In this document: piece by piece, positions 22,311-34,341 of the stretch
Layout of the letters: every line of letters begins with the position of its first letter
How positions within the stretch are numbered: position 1 is the stretch's first letter
NCBI GenBank assembly: GCA_963691655.1
Contig: OY829326.1
Coordinates: forward strand, 70,735,235 to 70,799,234
Length of the DNA: 64,000 bases
From: Toxonevra muliebris
Taxonomy: Eukaryota > Arthropoda > Insecta > Diptera > Pallopteridae
Direction: 5' to 3'
Program-made: the position numbers and the translations under genes
Notes under the pieces: model-generated
What the model was told of the DNA's origin: nothing
Databases searched by the model: none
What the model saw: only the letters and a program-made list of their open reading frames with translations

Positions 22311-23309
22311 ATGTCGAATTTCGTGCCAAAAAAAACCACATTTGCGGGAAGTTTTAATTTGCTTCTTCCATTTAAAAAGAAACGCAACTGAAGAACATCG
22401 TTTACTCACTGAAGCTTGTTCTGTAGACTGTGCTATAGACGTTAGAATGTGTCAAGTGGTGATTTTGATGTTGAAGACAGGGAACATTAAGGCGGCCCGA
22501 AAAAGTTTCAGAAAGAAGATTCATGTCAAACGCAACAAGAACTTGCAGAATCTTTAGCAGTTGATCAATCAACCATTTCTAAACGATTAAAAGCATTGGG
22601 AATGATTCAAAAGCTAGGAAATTGGGTGCCGTACTAATTGAAGCCGAGAGACGTCGAACGACGATTTTTCACATGTAAACTGCTGATTGAACGACACAAA
22701 AGAAAGGGTTTTCTGCATCGTATTGTGAGTGGCTGTGAAAAGTGGATACGTTACGATAGCCCAAAGCGTAAAAAATCATGGGGACCGCCCGGACATGCAT
22801 CAACATCAACGGCAAAGCCGAACATCCATGGATCTAAGCTCATGCTGTGTACTTGGTGGGATATGAAAGGTGTCATGTATTATGAGCTGTTGAAACCGAA
22901 TGAAATGATCACTGGCGACCGCTACCGACTACAATTGATGCGTTTGAGCCGAGCATTAAAGGATAAGAGGCCAGAATATGAGAATAGACACGACGAAGTT
23001 ATTCTTCAGCACGACAATGCTCGGCCTCATGTTGTAAGCCAAGCAAAAACATACTTGGAAACGCTGAAATGGGAAGTGCTACCTCACCCGCCGTATTCTC
23101 CAGACATTGCTCCTTCTGATTACCACTTGTTCCGATCGATGACACATGGCCTGGCTGAACAGCACTTCCGTTCTTTCGAAGAACTCAAAAAATGGGTCGA
23201 TTCGTGGATAGCCTCAAAAGATGAGGAGTTCTTTCGACGCGGAATCCGTAAGCTACCAGAAAGATGGGAAAAGGTTATGGCTAACGATGGACAATACCTT
23301 AAAGAATAA
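22311..23309 (+). pseudogene. Mariner transposase, frameshifted, first catalytic Asp replaced by Cys
   Basis: The N-terminus MSNFVP... starts at 22311, shifts frame near 22345 (REVLICFFHLKRNATE), loses part of the helix-turn-helix linker near 22500-22520, resumes with QTQQELAESLAVDQSTISKR, and has a stop at 22635-22637. From there to 23309 a continuous 223-residue frame covers the catalytic domain. It contains HRIVSGCEKW (first Asp position is Cys, codon 22734-22736), LQHDNARPHV with the second Asp, and IAPSDYHLF with the third, 34 residues after the second (the DD34D spacing of mariner). The C-terminus LPERWEKVMANDGQYLKE is intact. In the family these three acidic residues hold the metal ions for strand cutting, so this protein should be catalytically dead even apart from the frameshifts. 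Confidence 0.93.
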
Positions 23310-23383
23310 ATTTATAATTACTTTTTCACAATAAATGTCCAAATTATGAAAAAATACGAGTTTATACATGCATACTTCCAATA

Positions 23384-25806
23384 TGTAGTTATGTTTCATT
23401 TCATTAAGAAATCCCGCTTTACGTTACATTTGAATTCAATACTTGGGCAGAAGACTTTTTTAACTATTGTCCTCACAGGACAAAACCACTAGGGCGGTTA
23501 ATTCGTTTTTGAAAACGAGTTGCTTTAACCTTTAGGCTCGTAATATTCATAGTTTTGTACCCTGTACTATCTATAAGTAATGGTTTTTGTAAGCAAGAAA
23601 AATTTGCTAATTGTTTTTATAAATAAATTGAAAATTTTTTGCTAAATTGCATATTTGTTTTTCTTTTTTAATTTTTGTATAATATGGATGACTTTCAAGA
23701 AGATAGTATGTAGCGTAATTCGAAACAGATTCCAGTCAAACTTAATATCTAGCTTTAACTTGTTTTCAGTCTCATTCGAAAGAGTTTCAACTTTTAACTT
23801 TTGGGTAGATTTCTTAAAAAAGCTTCTTCTTTATTTTTGACTTTTTCCCTGCTTTCATACCAATCTTCCTCTTACTTTATCAGAAAAACCGCAGCAAGAA
23901 AAAAATATGAATTTATTCTCAAGTGTATGCTTGACTAAAAGTGAGTTTTCGTAAAGGACTTATCTTTTTCCTTTTTTTTTTCTCTCTCTCTCTAAACGAC
24001 TTTATTTTCTGTTCATAAATTTTAATTTTTCTAAATGCTCAAACGTTCTTCAAACAAAAAAAAAAAACACAAAATATAAGAAAAAACAAATCATTTTTGC
24101 ATTTCTTTATTTGATATCAAAAATAAGGGTGAGCAAAAGTAAAAGAACAAAAAAGAAAGGTAGAAGGAAAATTTTTGTTTTTTCTTACTTTGGTATCAAA
24201 AGGCTACATATTCAAAGTGTACAAAGTGTAGTGCTTTAGTACACCAAAATGCAAAAAGATATTGCATAGTTGCATTTGGTATTTTTTTTTAATTTGCTTT
24301 ATTTGAAAAACAAAATTTTCCTTCCTCAAGTTATGATATAATTTTATTTTTTCTACGTCTATTTGCGTGTATAAAAATGTCGTGCTCTTTGCATCTTATT
24401 GAACTTGAATTCATTTGAAAGCTCGCTCCCGCTGTTTTTTGTTGATGGTATCTTTCCTACTTCCTTCCTTCTTTTCCGCTTTCCTTCCTCACTCTCTCTC
24501 ACTACGCTACAGCTTCAATTTCCACAATTTTTACACTTCATCTGCTGATTTTATTTTGTTTTTTTTTTTTTTATGAATGTGAATTATAATATCGTGTTAC
24601 AAAAAAAAAAAAAAAATAAAAGGACGGCGGAATTATGTATGTATATTTTGTTGTTGTTGTTTCATCATATTTTTTGTCTTGAGTTTTTTGTCGTTGTTGG
24701 CGTTCCTATTTGACTACATCATTTTTGACATTTTAAAATTTCTTGTTGGAATAAAAAATTGTGTTTTGCTAATGTCAAGTGACGCCATTCGGTGTTCGTC
24801 CATTTCCTTCATATCCTTGGCATATTATTATTGTTATTCTTGATTATGATAAATTTCATCTTAAGTAATTTATGAATTAAATTTATATAAATACTTATTT
24901 GTTTCGTTTTCTTTCTAATGTATTTTAAAGGAATTTTTAAATTGTAAACATTTTTTAAAAATTACGCGTAGTTACACCTAGTAAAAATGTTGCAAAAGTT
25001 TGTTGAAAATAATTTTCCAGTGTTGCCCACTTTTCTCATTTTTTATATATTGCTTTCTTGTTTGCGTTGTCTTTAATGTTGTTTACATGTCAAAAGTGCT
25101 CGTTCTCCACTCAAAACAGTCGCCATTATATTCACTCATACATATGCAAGCATATATATTTATAGTTAGGCGCAGGGTATCACTTTTAACTATGAGTATC
25201 TCTAATGTTGATGCTTAACTATGTTACTATGTTAAGTAGACACGTCGTTTACGCTGCTTCGTCTTCATTGTTTTCTGCCCCTGCTTCTTTTTCTACTATT
25301 TTTTCATCTTCTTATTCCACTTGTGTCGCAACATAATGACCTTAAATGCTTTAATTGTGTTTACGTGCCACGGCAAGTGCCTTAAAAGTGTGTGTGTGTA
25401 TATGAGTGAATGTATGCGTATGTAAAATGGCGTATTTGTGTGTGTGTGTGTGTGTTGCGCGCCTATATTTTGATATCCTGGACTATGTTTTATTTACTTT
25501 GTCATAATTATAGCTCTGGAACGTTTCTCCTCATTTCCCTTTTAAATTTTTTCTTTGTTTTTGTGCTGTTTTGTTTTTGAGTCATTAATGTTCTCATTGT
25601 CATTTTAATGGACCTGCTTGTTAATTACAAAAATATTTCATAAATTATTTAAAGCTAATAGCGTCGCAGCGCGTACAAATACAATAAATTATGTCTTGTT
25701 CTTTGAAATGTTGCTAGTGGGGGAAATGGTATCGTTCAATGTTATGGTCAAGGCGGTCATGTTTATGGCGAAATTTTTATGTACAAACATTATTTTATGA
25801 TGAAGT
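23384..25806. other. Non-coding, no gene seen
   Basis: T-rich and A-rich tracts (for example 24550-24572, 24600-24616), a TG microsatellite at 25438-25454, GTT triplets near 24650. Short open frames are low-complexity and carry no recognised domain. Confidence 0.6.
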
Positions 25807-25875
25807 GTAAGGGAGAGAAAGAGAGAGAGAGAAAAGAGAGAGGGGGAGAGAGGGGGAGAGAGGGTAAGAGAAATT
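25807..25875. repeat. GA-rich simple repeat
   Basis: Interrupted (GA)n/(GGGAGA)n tract with repeated gggggagaga units. GAGAG is the recognition core of the fly GAGA factor, so this could bind such a protein, but simple slippage explains it equally well. Confidence 0.75.
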
Positions 25876-28078
25876 AACGAGAAATTTGAGCGAGTGTAGG
25901 TGAAATCTTTTTCAGTGATTTGTATTCAAAAATTTTTTCACAGCTTTATTCTTTTCGTATCTTTTCCATTGACGTTCTGTGACTTTGAACTTTTGCAAAA
26001 AAATTGTTTTTACATACCTAAATAATACAAGAATTGAAGCAAAATGAGTCTGAAACCTTTGTTAGCTACACTGAAGCAAAAAGCTGATAATATATGAAAA
26101 AAAAAACTTGTGCAAAATTAAATCGTAGTTTAATATACATTTTAATTTTATGTATGCACATTTAAGCAATGAATAAATTCATTGGATGAATTAAAAAATA
26201 AAGAAAAATTTATGTACTCAATGCGGAAAGAAGCGTAACATATAATACTTAAAAATTTTCTGACAATTTTTTTCCAACCTGCTATTTTTCATAATCTGCA
26301 AGGATTTTTAAAATGTTCTTCAAGTATTTTATTTACAAAAAGTGATATATCGTACCGAATATTTCAAGATGTAAGCCCACTGAAACGTTGCTGGCCAATC
26401 GTACTTCACAAGTATGACTTGCAATTACATGAACCACCTCGAATTCAACTGAACCATGTACATTTTGTAACTATTGAGCTTCTGTATATTTGAGCTTTTG
26501 TATATTTTTGAATATTGTATCTTTTTGCCTTTATTATTTTTCATTTTCTTTTCTATTAATTTTCAATATTGGTTGCCCAGTTCTTTGAATTTTTGGACTT
26601 TAAAATTTGTGTATTTTAGAATTTAGCAACATTGGTTGTGTAGAGCTAGTTTCCCTTTATGAATTTAATCAGCCAACTAGAGAAATCTAAAGACTATGCC
26701 CTTCATCCAATTAGTATAAACCAAAAAAATGGAGCTTCACTTTTTTCCACATTTTTGACTATTATCACTTTTACCACCCACTATTTGCAATTTTGCAATT
26801 TTCTAGAACCAACAATTTTTTTATTTCAGTCGTCTTTTTATTATTCATTTATTTTTGCATAGAAAGCATCTTACGATGTTCACAGAACTAAGCAAATTTA
26901 CTTTTATGCTGATTAACCATTCTTTCTGCGGAGAGAACGTTTTCGGTTAGGCGTCAAAATTTGGGAAACCAAAATTTTACGACAAGGACATGCTTAATTT
27001 CAACAGGGTTGTAATGGACGACGAGTCGTCGACAATTGTTCTTTCATATGTGCCGAGCGTTCTACATGTAGTACGCACTCAAAATACATATTTTTTAAAA
27101 TTATTTCTTCAGTTTTGTAATATATAGAAGGTTTAAGACCCCATGTTCGAGAGGAAGGGCAGGAGATAGAGAAAAAGTATGTATTCAAAAATTATTTATC
27201 TCTTTATGCGTAACAATATTCCCTAAGACTTTAAATTCGTATCTGTTGAAATAAAACCCCTGAAGACCCCATTTTCCAAATTCAAGTCCATATTGTGGGA
27301 GAAATAGATGTGATGGAGAAAACGTAGTCGTCATCAGCGACCCTAAATTACTATGAAACAAAAAGCTGAAATTTTTTTGCACGTGCAATCAAATTATTTT
27401 AAAAGAAAAAATGGTATTTGCATTGATGTTAATAAAATGCTATAATTTCGAAAATTATGACTCTTCAATAAACACATAAATATATGTACTTAGAATTTTT
27501 GTAATGAAATTCTCTATAAGATAGGAGAGTTAACTTTTTATCACCCATATAATTATTTTGAGATATAAGACTTAAAATTTGAAGCTAGCAGCCCCTTTAA
27601 AAACATAGAAACTAAAAGAGTAACTAATTCTTAATTGCAGCACTTAATTAGCACCTAGTTATGGCATCACTTTTTTTTCAATTTACCATTTCGGGACTGC
27701 TAGGTTAACACTACTAAAAACTCAATAATCTGTGAAAAACGACAATCAATTTAATCAGAGACTTCAGTAAGTATTCTGAAGGATGTTAAGCCAAATTACG
27801 ACTCTTCGTCTATAATAAAACAAATTGAATATTTTTCTTTTTAAATTCGCTTAAACTTATATTTAAGTTATAATGTATATAAATATTTTTGAAATGGAAC
27901 AGTAAAAATAAGTTTTATAAAGTTATTAGGTGACCAGTTTTTTTCGTGCGCACACTTTGTTTCGAGGCGCAAATGTCGGTGCATTGCAGAACCGATATTC
28001 TAGGCAAAACATTGCACACATTGCTCTTTACTTGAGTTTGAAAGAATCTATTGATACAGAAATCATTGAGTTACATAC
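25876..28078. other. Non-coding, no gene seen
   Basis: AT-rich, with no recognised domain, repeat end or RNA. The frames at 26659-26862 and 27000-27388 have no recognised domain. Confidence 0.55.
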
Positions 28079-29215
28079 AGTACTGGCCAGATAAAAGTTA
28101 CCACCTCATACAAATTGAAGACAATTCTTATTTAAGTGTCATTTCTTTGGTTTTTGATATTTCTTGCTTATTTTGCTTTATGCATAATGTTGCCGTAACG
28201 ATTTTATTAACATAAATGATCTTGACTGCGCTCTACTTTGAATTTTTGTCTCAGTTCATATTGAAGTGTAATAAAAATTAAGGACCAACCAAAAAAGTAT
28301 TATTTGGGCTTTGAGGGAAGAAAAATATTCTTCACGGACTATTGTACAGCGAATAGGTTGTAGTCACGTTACTGTACTCAAATTTTATGAAGAATATGAT
28401 GATGCCACAAAATCTTTAAAAAAGACTTCAAGAACTTGACTTAAAAATTAAAAAGACGACGAGACGAATTCATCGAAATTCAAAAAACTTTAGCCTAAAG
28501 AGCCAGTTTTTTCGTCAGTGGAGATGTGTAAGTGGATGATCAATTTAAAGTAGACATAAGTGCAAAAACTGTGCGGAGAAGGCTGCCAGAAATGATTCTA
28601 AAAGCAAGGAGGCCAAGAAAAAAGCCGATTTTAAAGGCTAAAATGTGTGCTGCTTGGCTAATTCTCGCAACAGAACAACAAAATTTTACCTCAAATTATT
28701 GGAAGGGAGTAATTTTTACTGACGAATCCAAAATTAATCTCATCCAATTGAATAGGGTCCAATTAGATGAAGAGAAGGAACGATGATTTGCTCCCAAATG
28801 CTATAATTTCAAGGAGAAAATTTCCACCATTTCATTTATAAATAGGACATTAAATGCATTTGGGTACATCGACATAATAAAGAATTTTTCGGAGCCATCC
28901 ATCCAAAAATCTTTATTCTGTCAATTAAATGAAGAAATAGTACCATTTCCATAGTTTTCTTTTTAGAGATGATAGATTATATGAAGAAAGCTGGAATAGA
29001 AACGTTAAAATGGCCAGGAAATATTCCAGATCTGAACCCTATTGAAAAATGTTGGGCAGTTCTAAAAAAATATGTGGTATTTTCAGTTGAGGGCGGCAAT
29101 AACAAAAGCTTGAAATAAGGAAATAACAGTTGAATACTGCCGCTTCATAATAGAATCAATGCCACGCAGAATTGCTGCAGTTATTAAAGCACAAGGTGGA
29201 CACATCAAATTTTAA
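28079..29215 (+). pseudogene. Degenerate Tc1-family transposon
   Basis: The left end cagtactggccagataaaag (28079-28098) has the CAGT start typical of Tc1 elements and is preceded by TA. Broken frames then show a helix-turn-helix region (IGCSHVTVLKFYEEYDDA, about 28350-28405), SAKTVRRRLPEMILKARRP (28560-28616), YWKGVIFTDESKINL with the first catalytic Asp (codon 28721-28723), and WPGNIPDLNPIEKCWAVLKK near 29011-29070, which carries the catalytic Glu of the D-D-E triad. Last comes PRRIAAVIKAQGGHIKF near the end (29161-29211). The middle, with the second Asp, is poorly preserved. No matching right terminal repeat was found, so the element is also truncated on that side. Confidence 0.85.
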
Positions 29216-29288
29216 ATTATTAAATAATTATTATTTAATAAAATAAATAAATAAATAAAACAAATATTTTTTTCGAATGATTACTTAA

Positions 29289-29737
29289 CCCTTTGACGCG
29301 CGAATTATAATGGGGTTTAATGGAAACGTTTTGTTTTGAAATTATGATTACTTAGATCTTCCACAATCACGACACTAAATTTCATATTTCTATATTGATT
29401 TGTTTGTCTTTTATTAAAGGTTGAAAAAAAGCTATGGAGCTGTAGGCAACCACTGGATAATACGATTCCTCCAATTTTTTGATTTTCATATTCTCTTATC
29501 GTTTATAAATTAAACGCAATTTTTTTTTTTTTAAAAATAGTGCAACAGATTTTACTACAAATTTTTGCACTTAGATTTTTTGCTGGACTTTATAGACAAA
29601 ACATTAAAAAAAAATAAACGTGAAGAATACCTAACAGAACCGAATGCATATAGCGGTAATAGTAAAATTTGTTAAAGACTTTATTTATAGCACAAAAAAG
29701 TGAATATTGCATATACGCAACATTGGGTATGAAAGAG
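29289..29737. mobile_element. piggyBac-like MITE with TTAA duplication
   Basis: The element starts ccctttgacgcgcg and ends ...gggtatgaaagag, bracketed by TTAA on both sides (29285-29288 and 29738-29741), the target used by the piggyBac superfamily. Terminal inversion is short and imperfect (CCCTTTGA versus CTCTTTCA). About 180 bp of the interior (29330-29515) recur at about 36335-36515 in the same orientation. No coding potential. Confidence 0.75.
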
Positions 29738-29741
29738 TTAA

Positions 29742-30479
29742 TTTAATGTTACTCATACGCTATGTTGAAAATTAGGAGTTCTACTTTAAAAATTACAAAA
29801 ATCTATGTAAATCTCATTTTATGGAAGTAAAAGGTATTTTTATCAAATCGTAAAATTCAGAACAGAATGTATTCAATTTAATTTCATTCATTGAAGTAAC
29901 AATTAATAAACAATAATACTATGCGACCAACTTCTGGTCATCGTTTCGGGCGTGAATGATTTAAGCACCAAATGAAAGTAGATACGAGTATACAAGTCTG
30001 GTCAATTAAAATTTTAATTTTTCTGGAAGTTTAGTCCGCACAGTCTTATTTGTAATTGCAGTTATTGAGCAACATATTTAAGTTCAGCATACAAAATGCA
30101 GTTAGAAGTTATTTTTGAAGTCACCTATTATTGTTCATTTATTAAAGTCTCTTTTGAAAACAGATGCAATCTATTTTGAAGTCAAGAGAATACAAACCAA
30201 ATGACTGAATCATGACTGCTTTAAAGTCACAAGAATTCACATGAAGGCCTTTTGGAGTCAATTGTAATTTGAAATCACTTGAATACACTTTAAGTCTTAT
30301 GAACACTCAACTTATATTATAATATAATGTTTATACAAATTGCATATCTTATGGCGAAATACTGTATTATATAAAGCGTTAGGCCCTAAAGATTCTACCG
30401 TTCAAAACGCATTACGGACTGTGGCGAATCTTATTTTTTTTTCAAATTGTTATTTCAACCTCCGACCTAAAGTACTGTT
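29742..30479. other. Non-coding, no gene seen
   Basis: AT-rich. The open frame at 30340-30591 has no recognised domain and overlaps a Tc1-end-like motif. Confidence 0.5.
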
Positions 30480-30691
30480 CAAAATTATAGCACACTTAGT
30501 ACTCACTATGTTCGGCATAAATTTACAGAAATCCATCAGGTCTTTTTTTATTGTAAAAGTCTATTTTATTCTATATAATTTTGAGAAATAAAAATGATCA
30601 CTATAAAACAAAAAAAAAAAAAAAAAACAAAATATATCAAAATTTATTTGAAAGACTTTGGTAATTAGTGTGCCAAAATTATAGCGCACTT
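30480..30691. repeat. Direct repeats resembling Tc1-type ends
   Basis: caaaattatagcacactt (30480-30497) recurs as caaaattatagcgcactt (30674-30691), one mismatch in 18, same orientation, 194 bp apart. A (g/t)t(c)caaaattatagcgcactt phrase is of the kind seen at Tc1-family termini, but both copies point the same way and no transposase is present. Confidence 0.45.
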
Positions 30692-30920
30692 GAACTAATT
30701 ATTACTAACATTTTATTGGGAGCATCAAATTTAGTTTTTAATATAAAGAAGGGTTACTTCTGTATTTGTTAACACATTAATATAATACATGAACTTCTGA
30801 AATGTGTTGTAAATTTCTTAACAAATATCTGATTTTAAGGATCTCTGAAAATTCACAGTTAAATTGAAGAATATCTCTCACTAGGAAGTTTTAATTCCAA
30901 CATTAAGACCATCGTTATAC

Positions 30921-31667
30921 TGTAACGAACCTTCCTGGTTCCTTTTCCTTTCGTCAGGGTATACTCAGCGAGTAACCAGGGTGTGTAAATAATAACTCAC
31001 GATAGTTCGTTTCGATTTTCTTAGTTCACTTGTTTCTTTATTTTCTTCACGGTTGGTTTTAAATACACTTGATTAATTTTTATTCTTGGTACCTCGTACA
31101 GTCTTTGTTTGTTCCTTGTAGCCCCTCAATCGTCCTTCTCGGACGTTCGTTTGCCTTCTTTGGCGCTCGTTTGCCTCCGTGGCAACTACGTGTGTTCACT
31201 ACACCAGGGTACGTGGATAGGGGGTCGTATGCCGATTAATACCTCAGTGGAAACTTAATCTTGACGTAAGGACTTACGCCAAGATCCAATTAATACCTCA
31301 CGAATGAATAATGTCTTATGAAGAACCTAGCATGCGGACGCTCTGCTGATATAAACTAACGACTCTTTTGTACTATCCTACCGTGCGGACGCATCGGTTG
31401 GTTTATTACATATAATCTAGCGAATAGAGGACAATAGAACCACCAAGTTACTACCTTAGACCACGATCTAAGTCTGAGTGTCTTCTTCTGTGCGATGCAT
31501 GTCTTTTTATATCAATTTCTTCTTTCTGTACCGTATTATTTCCGTTCTGTGAAATATATATATTATAATTAATTAAATATAAATGTTAATATATATTTTA
31601 ACGGCATATATGTGCTAGTGGTTTAGGGTTGTGCGATTAAAATTACTGATAATTTTATGTCGTCACA
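30921..31667. mobile_element. Solo LTR, gypsy-type (4-bp TSD)
   Basis: A 747-bp unit beginning TGTAACGA and ending TCGTCACA. Its termini form a near-perfect 8-bp inverted repeat with the canonical TG...CA. It is flanked by the direct repeat ATAC (30917-30920 and 31668-31671); a 4-bp duplication is typical of gypsy-group elements. Composition changes sharply (GC-richer, many CG dinucleotides) against AT-rich flanks. Internal short repeats include attaatacctca (twice) and gcggacgc (twice). A tttttatatc box near 31503-31512 could serve as a TATA-like element. No internal retroelement sequence lies on either side, so it is a product of LTR-LTR recombination. Confidence 0.9.
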
Positions 31668-31671
31668 ATAC

Positions 31672-33736
31672 TTAATTGCGCTGTTTTCAATAGTTATCCC
31701 CTTTACGCTGCAGCCACCCCCAAATGTTTTCCGTAATGATTGATTCGTGCAACTATGGAAGCCACGACAAAATTTGAGAATTTTGGTTTACAATATCCGA
31801 TTTAGCAATTAATGATGTATGCTTAGGAGGGTTATGATACTGAAAAACTCAAGGTAGAGATCCCAGCTATTCAGAGAGTTAAGAATGGCCAATATGTACT
31901 TGATTAAAATTGATTTTTAATAAAGAAAATTTTTGTTTAAACATTGACAAAAAAACCGAAAATACTTTTCTCATGACCCAGTATATTACACCCCCTCTAT
32001 GAAAAATTACTACATACGCCACTGCTTTGTGCAAATATTTCAAAAACAAAACTTCAGAGCTCAATCAAATATCCATTAGAAAGTTTGCGTCTATTTTCTT
32101 CCCCCTCCCTCCCCCTCTTCCTTTCTCCTATTTTAATTCAATGAAATGAGTTTTCTTAACTTTAAGCCTTTTATCCAACTCAAACTTTTAAATCGTTCGA
32201 TATGTTTTTTCTAATAATTTTCTTCTTTCGATTTCTTTACAGGTAATTGAACATTTTATATGAAACTGAAGAAACTTTTACGATTAAATATGCATAGAGA
32301 ATTACATTAAGGCAAGTATGTAAAATTTATAAATTATACCTACAATACCTAGAATAAATACAAAACTACATACGTTGCTAATGCGATGCTAATGCTAATG
32401 CTAACATATGAAAATCTCATTAGTTCGGGTCGGGTGCAGGAGTAACTAGTTGAGAAGAAATAATAAAAGAAAAAAAAAAAAACAGAACACAATTTTCCAC
32501 TTATGAAATTTTGCAATTCATGCCAAATTGAAATTGGAATAAAAACTGCAGCACGCCCACTTGATTGAGGGCAAAATAAAAAAAAATTGCAGTTTCTGCA
32601 ATGCTTGAAATATGTTTGTAGTATGTACATAACTATGCATATACATGTAATTGAGAGCGAGAGGGGGGGTAGAAATGGAAGAAAAAAGGGTTGACTGCCT
32701 GCCCGCCTGCTTGGTTGGCTGTCTGCATGGCATATGGGTTGCCATTAATAGAAGCACCATAAATGCCAAACAGGAAACAGAAACTGTTGTCGTAGCTTAA
32801 AGCATAAGGAGAGAAAAGAAAAAAATAAACAAAAAAAAAAAACAGGGAACAGCAGGAAAATGCAAATGTATGCAAAGAAAACAAATGAAGAAAAAAAGAA
32901 ACATCGAAATCTATGAATACGAGGACATGCAAGTGACTGCAGTGAATTTGCATTTAAAGACTGAAGCATGATACTGCAGGACGAACGGATAAACTGACGC
33001 ACTCACGCGTAGTAAGTGGTGCCATTGGGTTGGTATACACTAGAAACGCTGATACATAGACTGAGTCTGGATGAGAATCTATAGCAAAATATGCCATGGG
33101 AGATTTTATATTTTATCCTTTCGCTTTATGATTTTTTATGCTTAAAATAAATACACTACTTGACAAAACAGAATAACGATGTTGTTGTTGGTGCTGCTGC
33201 TGTTGGGTTGATATCATAAAAAACCGAAGACAAAATAATTATATCATGAGGATGGTTTGAAAATGTATTATGTCTGTATGTATGAAGTACTCGTCACTGC
33301 ATGTTGATACATCCTAAATGACTTTCTGGGATGTCAACGAACAGCAAACGAAGTGAAATGCAGTGAAGAAGTTTGTATGCATGATTTTATTTTGACATTG
33401 TTTATTTTTCCATTTTATCCCATAATGAATTTTCATATTTTTGGTATGCAACCGAAAAAAAATATGCCATAAAGAGATTTTGGTTTGGTTTATTTTTTGT
33501 ATGACGATGAAAGTTCCATATATGAATTTTCAACAGATTAAATGTGGCAGTTTTGTAGGAAACAACAAGTTATTTTATTTTGTAAGTTAAAATTCTGACT
33601 ACATGTGATAAGTTTAAATTAAGAAAAAATTTTCCTTTTCATAGATTTTTTAAATATTATTAAGGGTATTCAAGTACATATTTCACTCATTTACTCTTGT
33701 TTCTCTACTATGTTGAGAAGTTTTCGCTTAACTCTT
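31672..33736. other. Non-coding, no gene seen
   Basis: C/T-rich run at 32098-32125, A-rich runs at 32463-32482 and 32815-32845, GTT/GCT triplets at 33180-33205. The minus-strand frames at 32349-33002 are translations of these A-rich runs (phenylalanine-rich) and are not called. Confidence 0.6.
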
Positions 33737-33740
33737 TTAA

Positions 33741-33990
33741 CACTAGATTTACGGAACCCGTCAATTAGTCAGGTTTCAAATTTTAGATTTATTTAACAAA
33801 GAAAATAAAATTAATTTTTTTGAAAATCATGATGAATTTTAGTTATTTATTGTTATTAATATTTTTTCCAATTTTCTGTTAAATACCTTACGTTCAAATA
33901 TCAATATGTGGTAACCTATTTTTCCGAGCACCCGTCAATATGATGTGTTTCAGTAAAAATAAGTTTGTAGTTTTATCCGTAAATCTAGTG
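33741..33990. mobile_element. piggyBac-like MITE, 250 bp, perfect 15-bp ends
   Basis: Perfect terminal inverted repeats cactagatttacgga (33741-33755) and tccgtaaatctagtg (33976-33990), flanked by TTAA at 33737-33740 and 33991-33994. The CACTAG start is a known variant among piggyBac-superfamily ends. Just inside both ends lies an acccgtcaat phrase (direct orientation). No coding potential. Confidence 0.92.
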
Positions 33991-34050
33991 TTAAATAAAA
34001 AAGGTTATGTTAATTCCATTAATTTTACTATGCAAAAACTGGTAGTTCAA

Positions 34051-34051
<1 letters not shown>

Positions 34052-34082
<31 letters not shown>
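34052..34082. repeat. (TTA)n microsatellite
   Basis: Ten or so uninterrupted ATT/TTA units. Confidence 0.9.
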
Positions 34083-34083
<1 letters not shown>

Positions 34084-34341
34084 GATAGCACTGCCACCTA
34101 AAAGATCTTTTGTGCCAGTCACAACTTTAATACAAAAGACACTCAACTGACCTTACAAAGGAAAGTCTTTTGTAGAAAATATTTTCACGCCATTAACCTT
34201 CGCCATCTGAGCCGTCCCAGAGCTGGACATTTGCATGCACTGTAAGTTGTCATCTCGCAATTTTCCATACATAGACGACACTCTGTCTTACTAGACCGCC
34301 CTATCTCATTTACGTAACATTTGAGCACATAATGCTCTAAT

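Larger units (their letters stand above)
21821..23381 (+). mobile_element. Mauritiana-type mariner, structurally complete, SINE-interrupted
   Basis: 27-bp inverted terminal repeats sit at 21821-21847 (ttgggagtatgaatg...) and 23355-23381 (...catacttccaa), flanked by TA on both sides (21819-21820 and 23382-23383), the hallmark of mariner insertion. A SINE (21870-22179) is inserted between the left terminal repeat and the transposase start. Without it the element would be about 1.24 kb, close to the 1.3 kb usual for the family. The transposase frame is broken (see the pseudogene entry), so the element could move only if supplied in trans. Confidence 0.95.

Noticed and set aside
25807..25875. Polycomb/GAGA-factor response element
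   Set aside because: Only the GA tract supports it; no other clustered motifs were recognised, so it was kept as a simple repeat.
32349..33002. Four overlapping minus-strand frames rich in Phe
   Set aside because: Produced by A-rich runs on the plus strand; no domain, overlapping in different frames.
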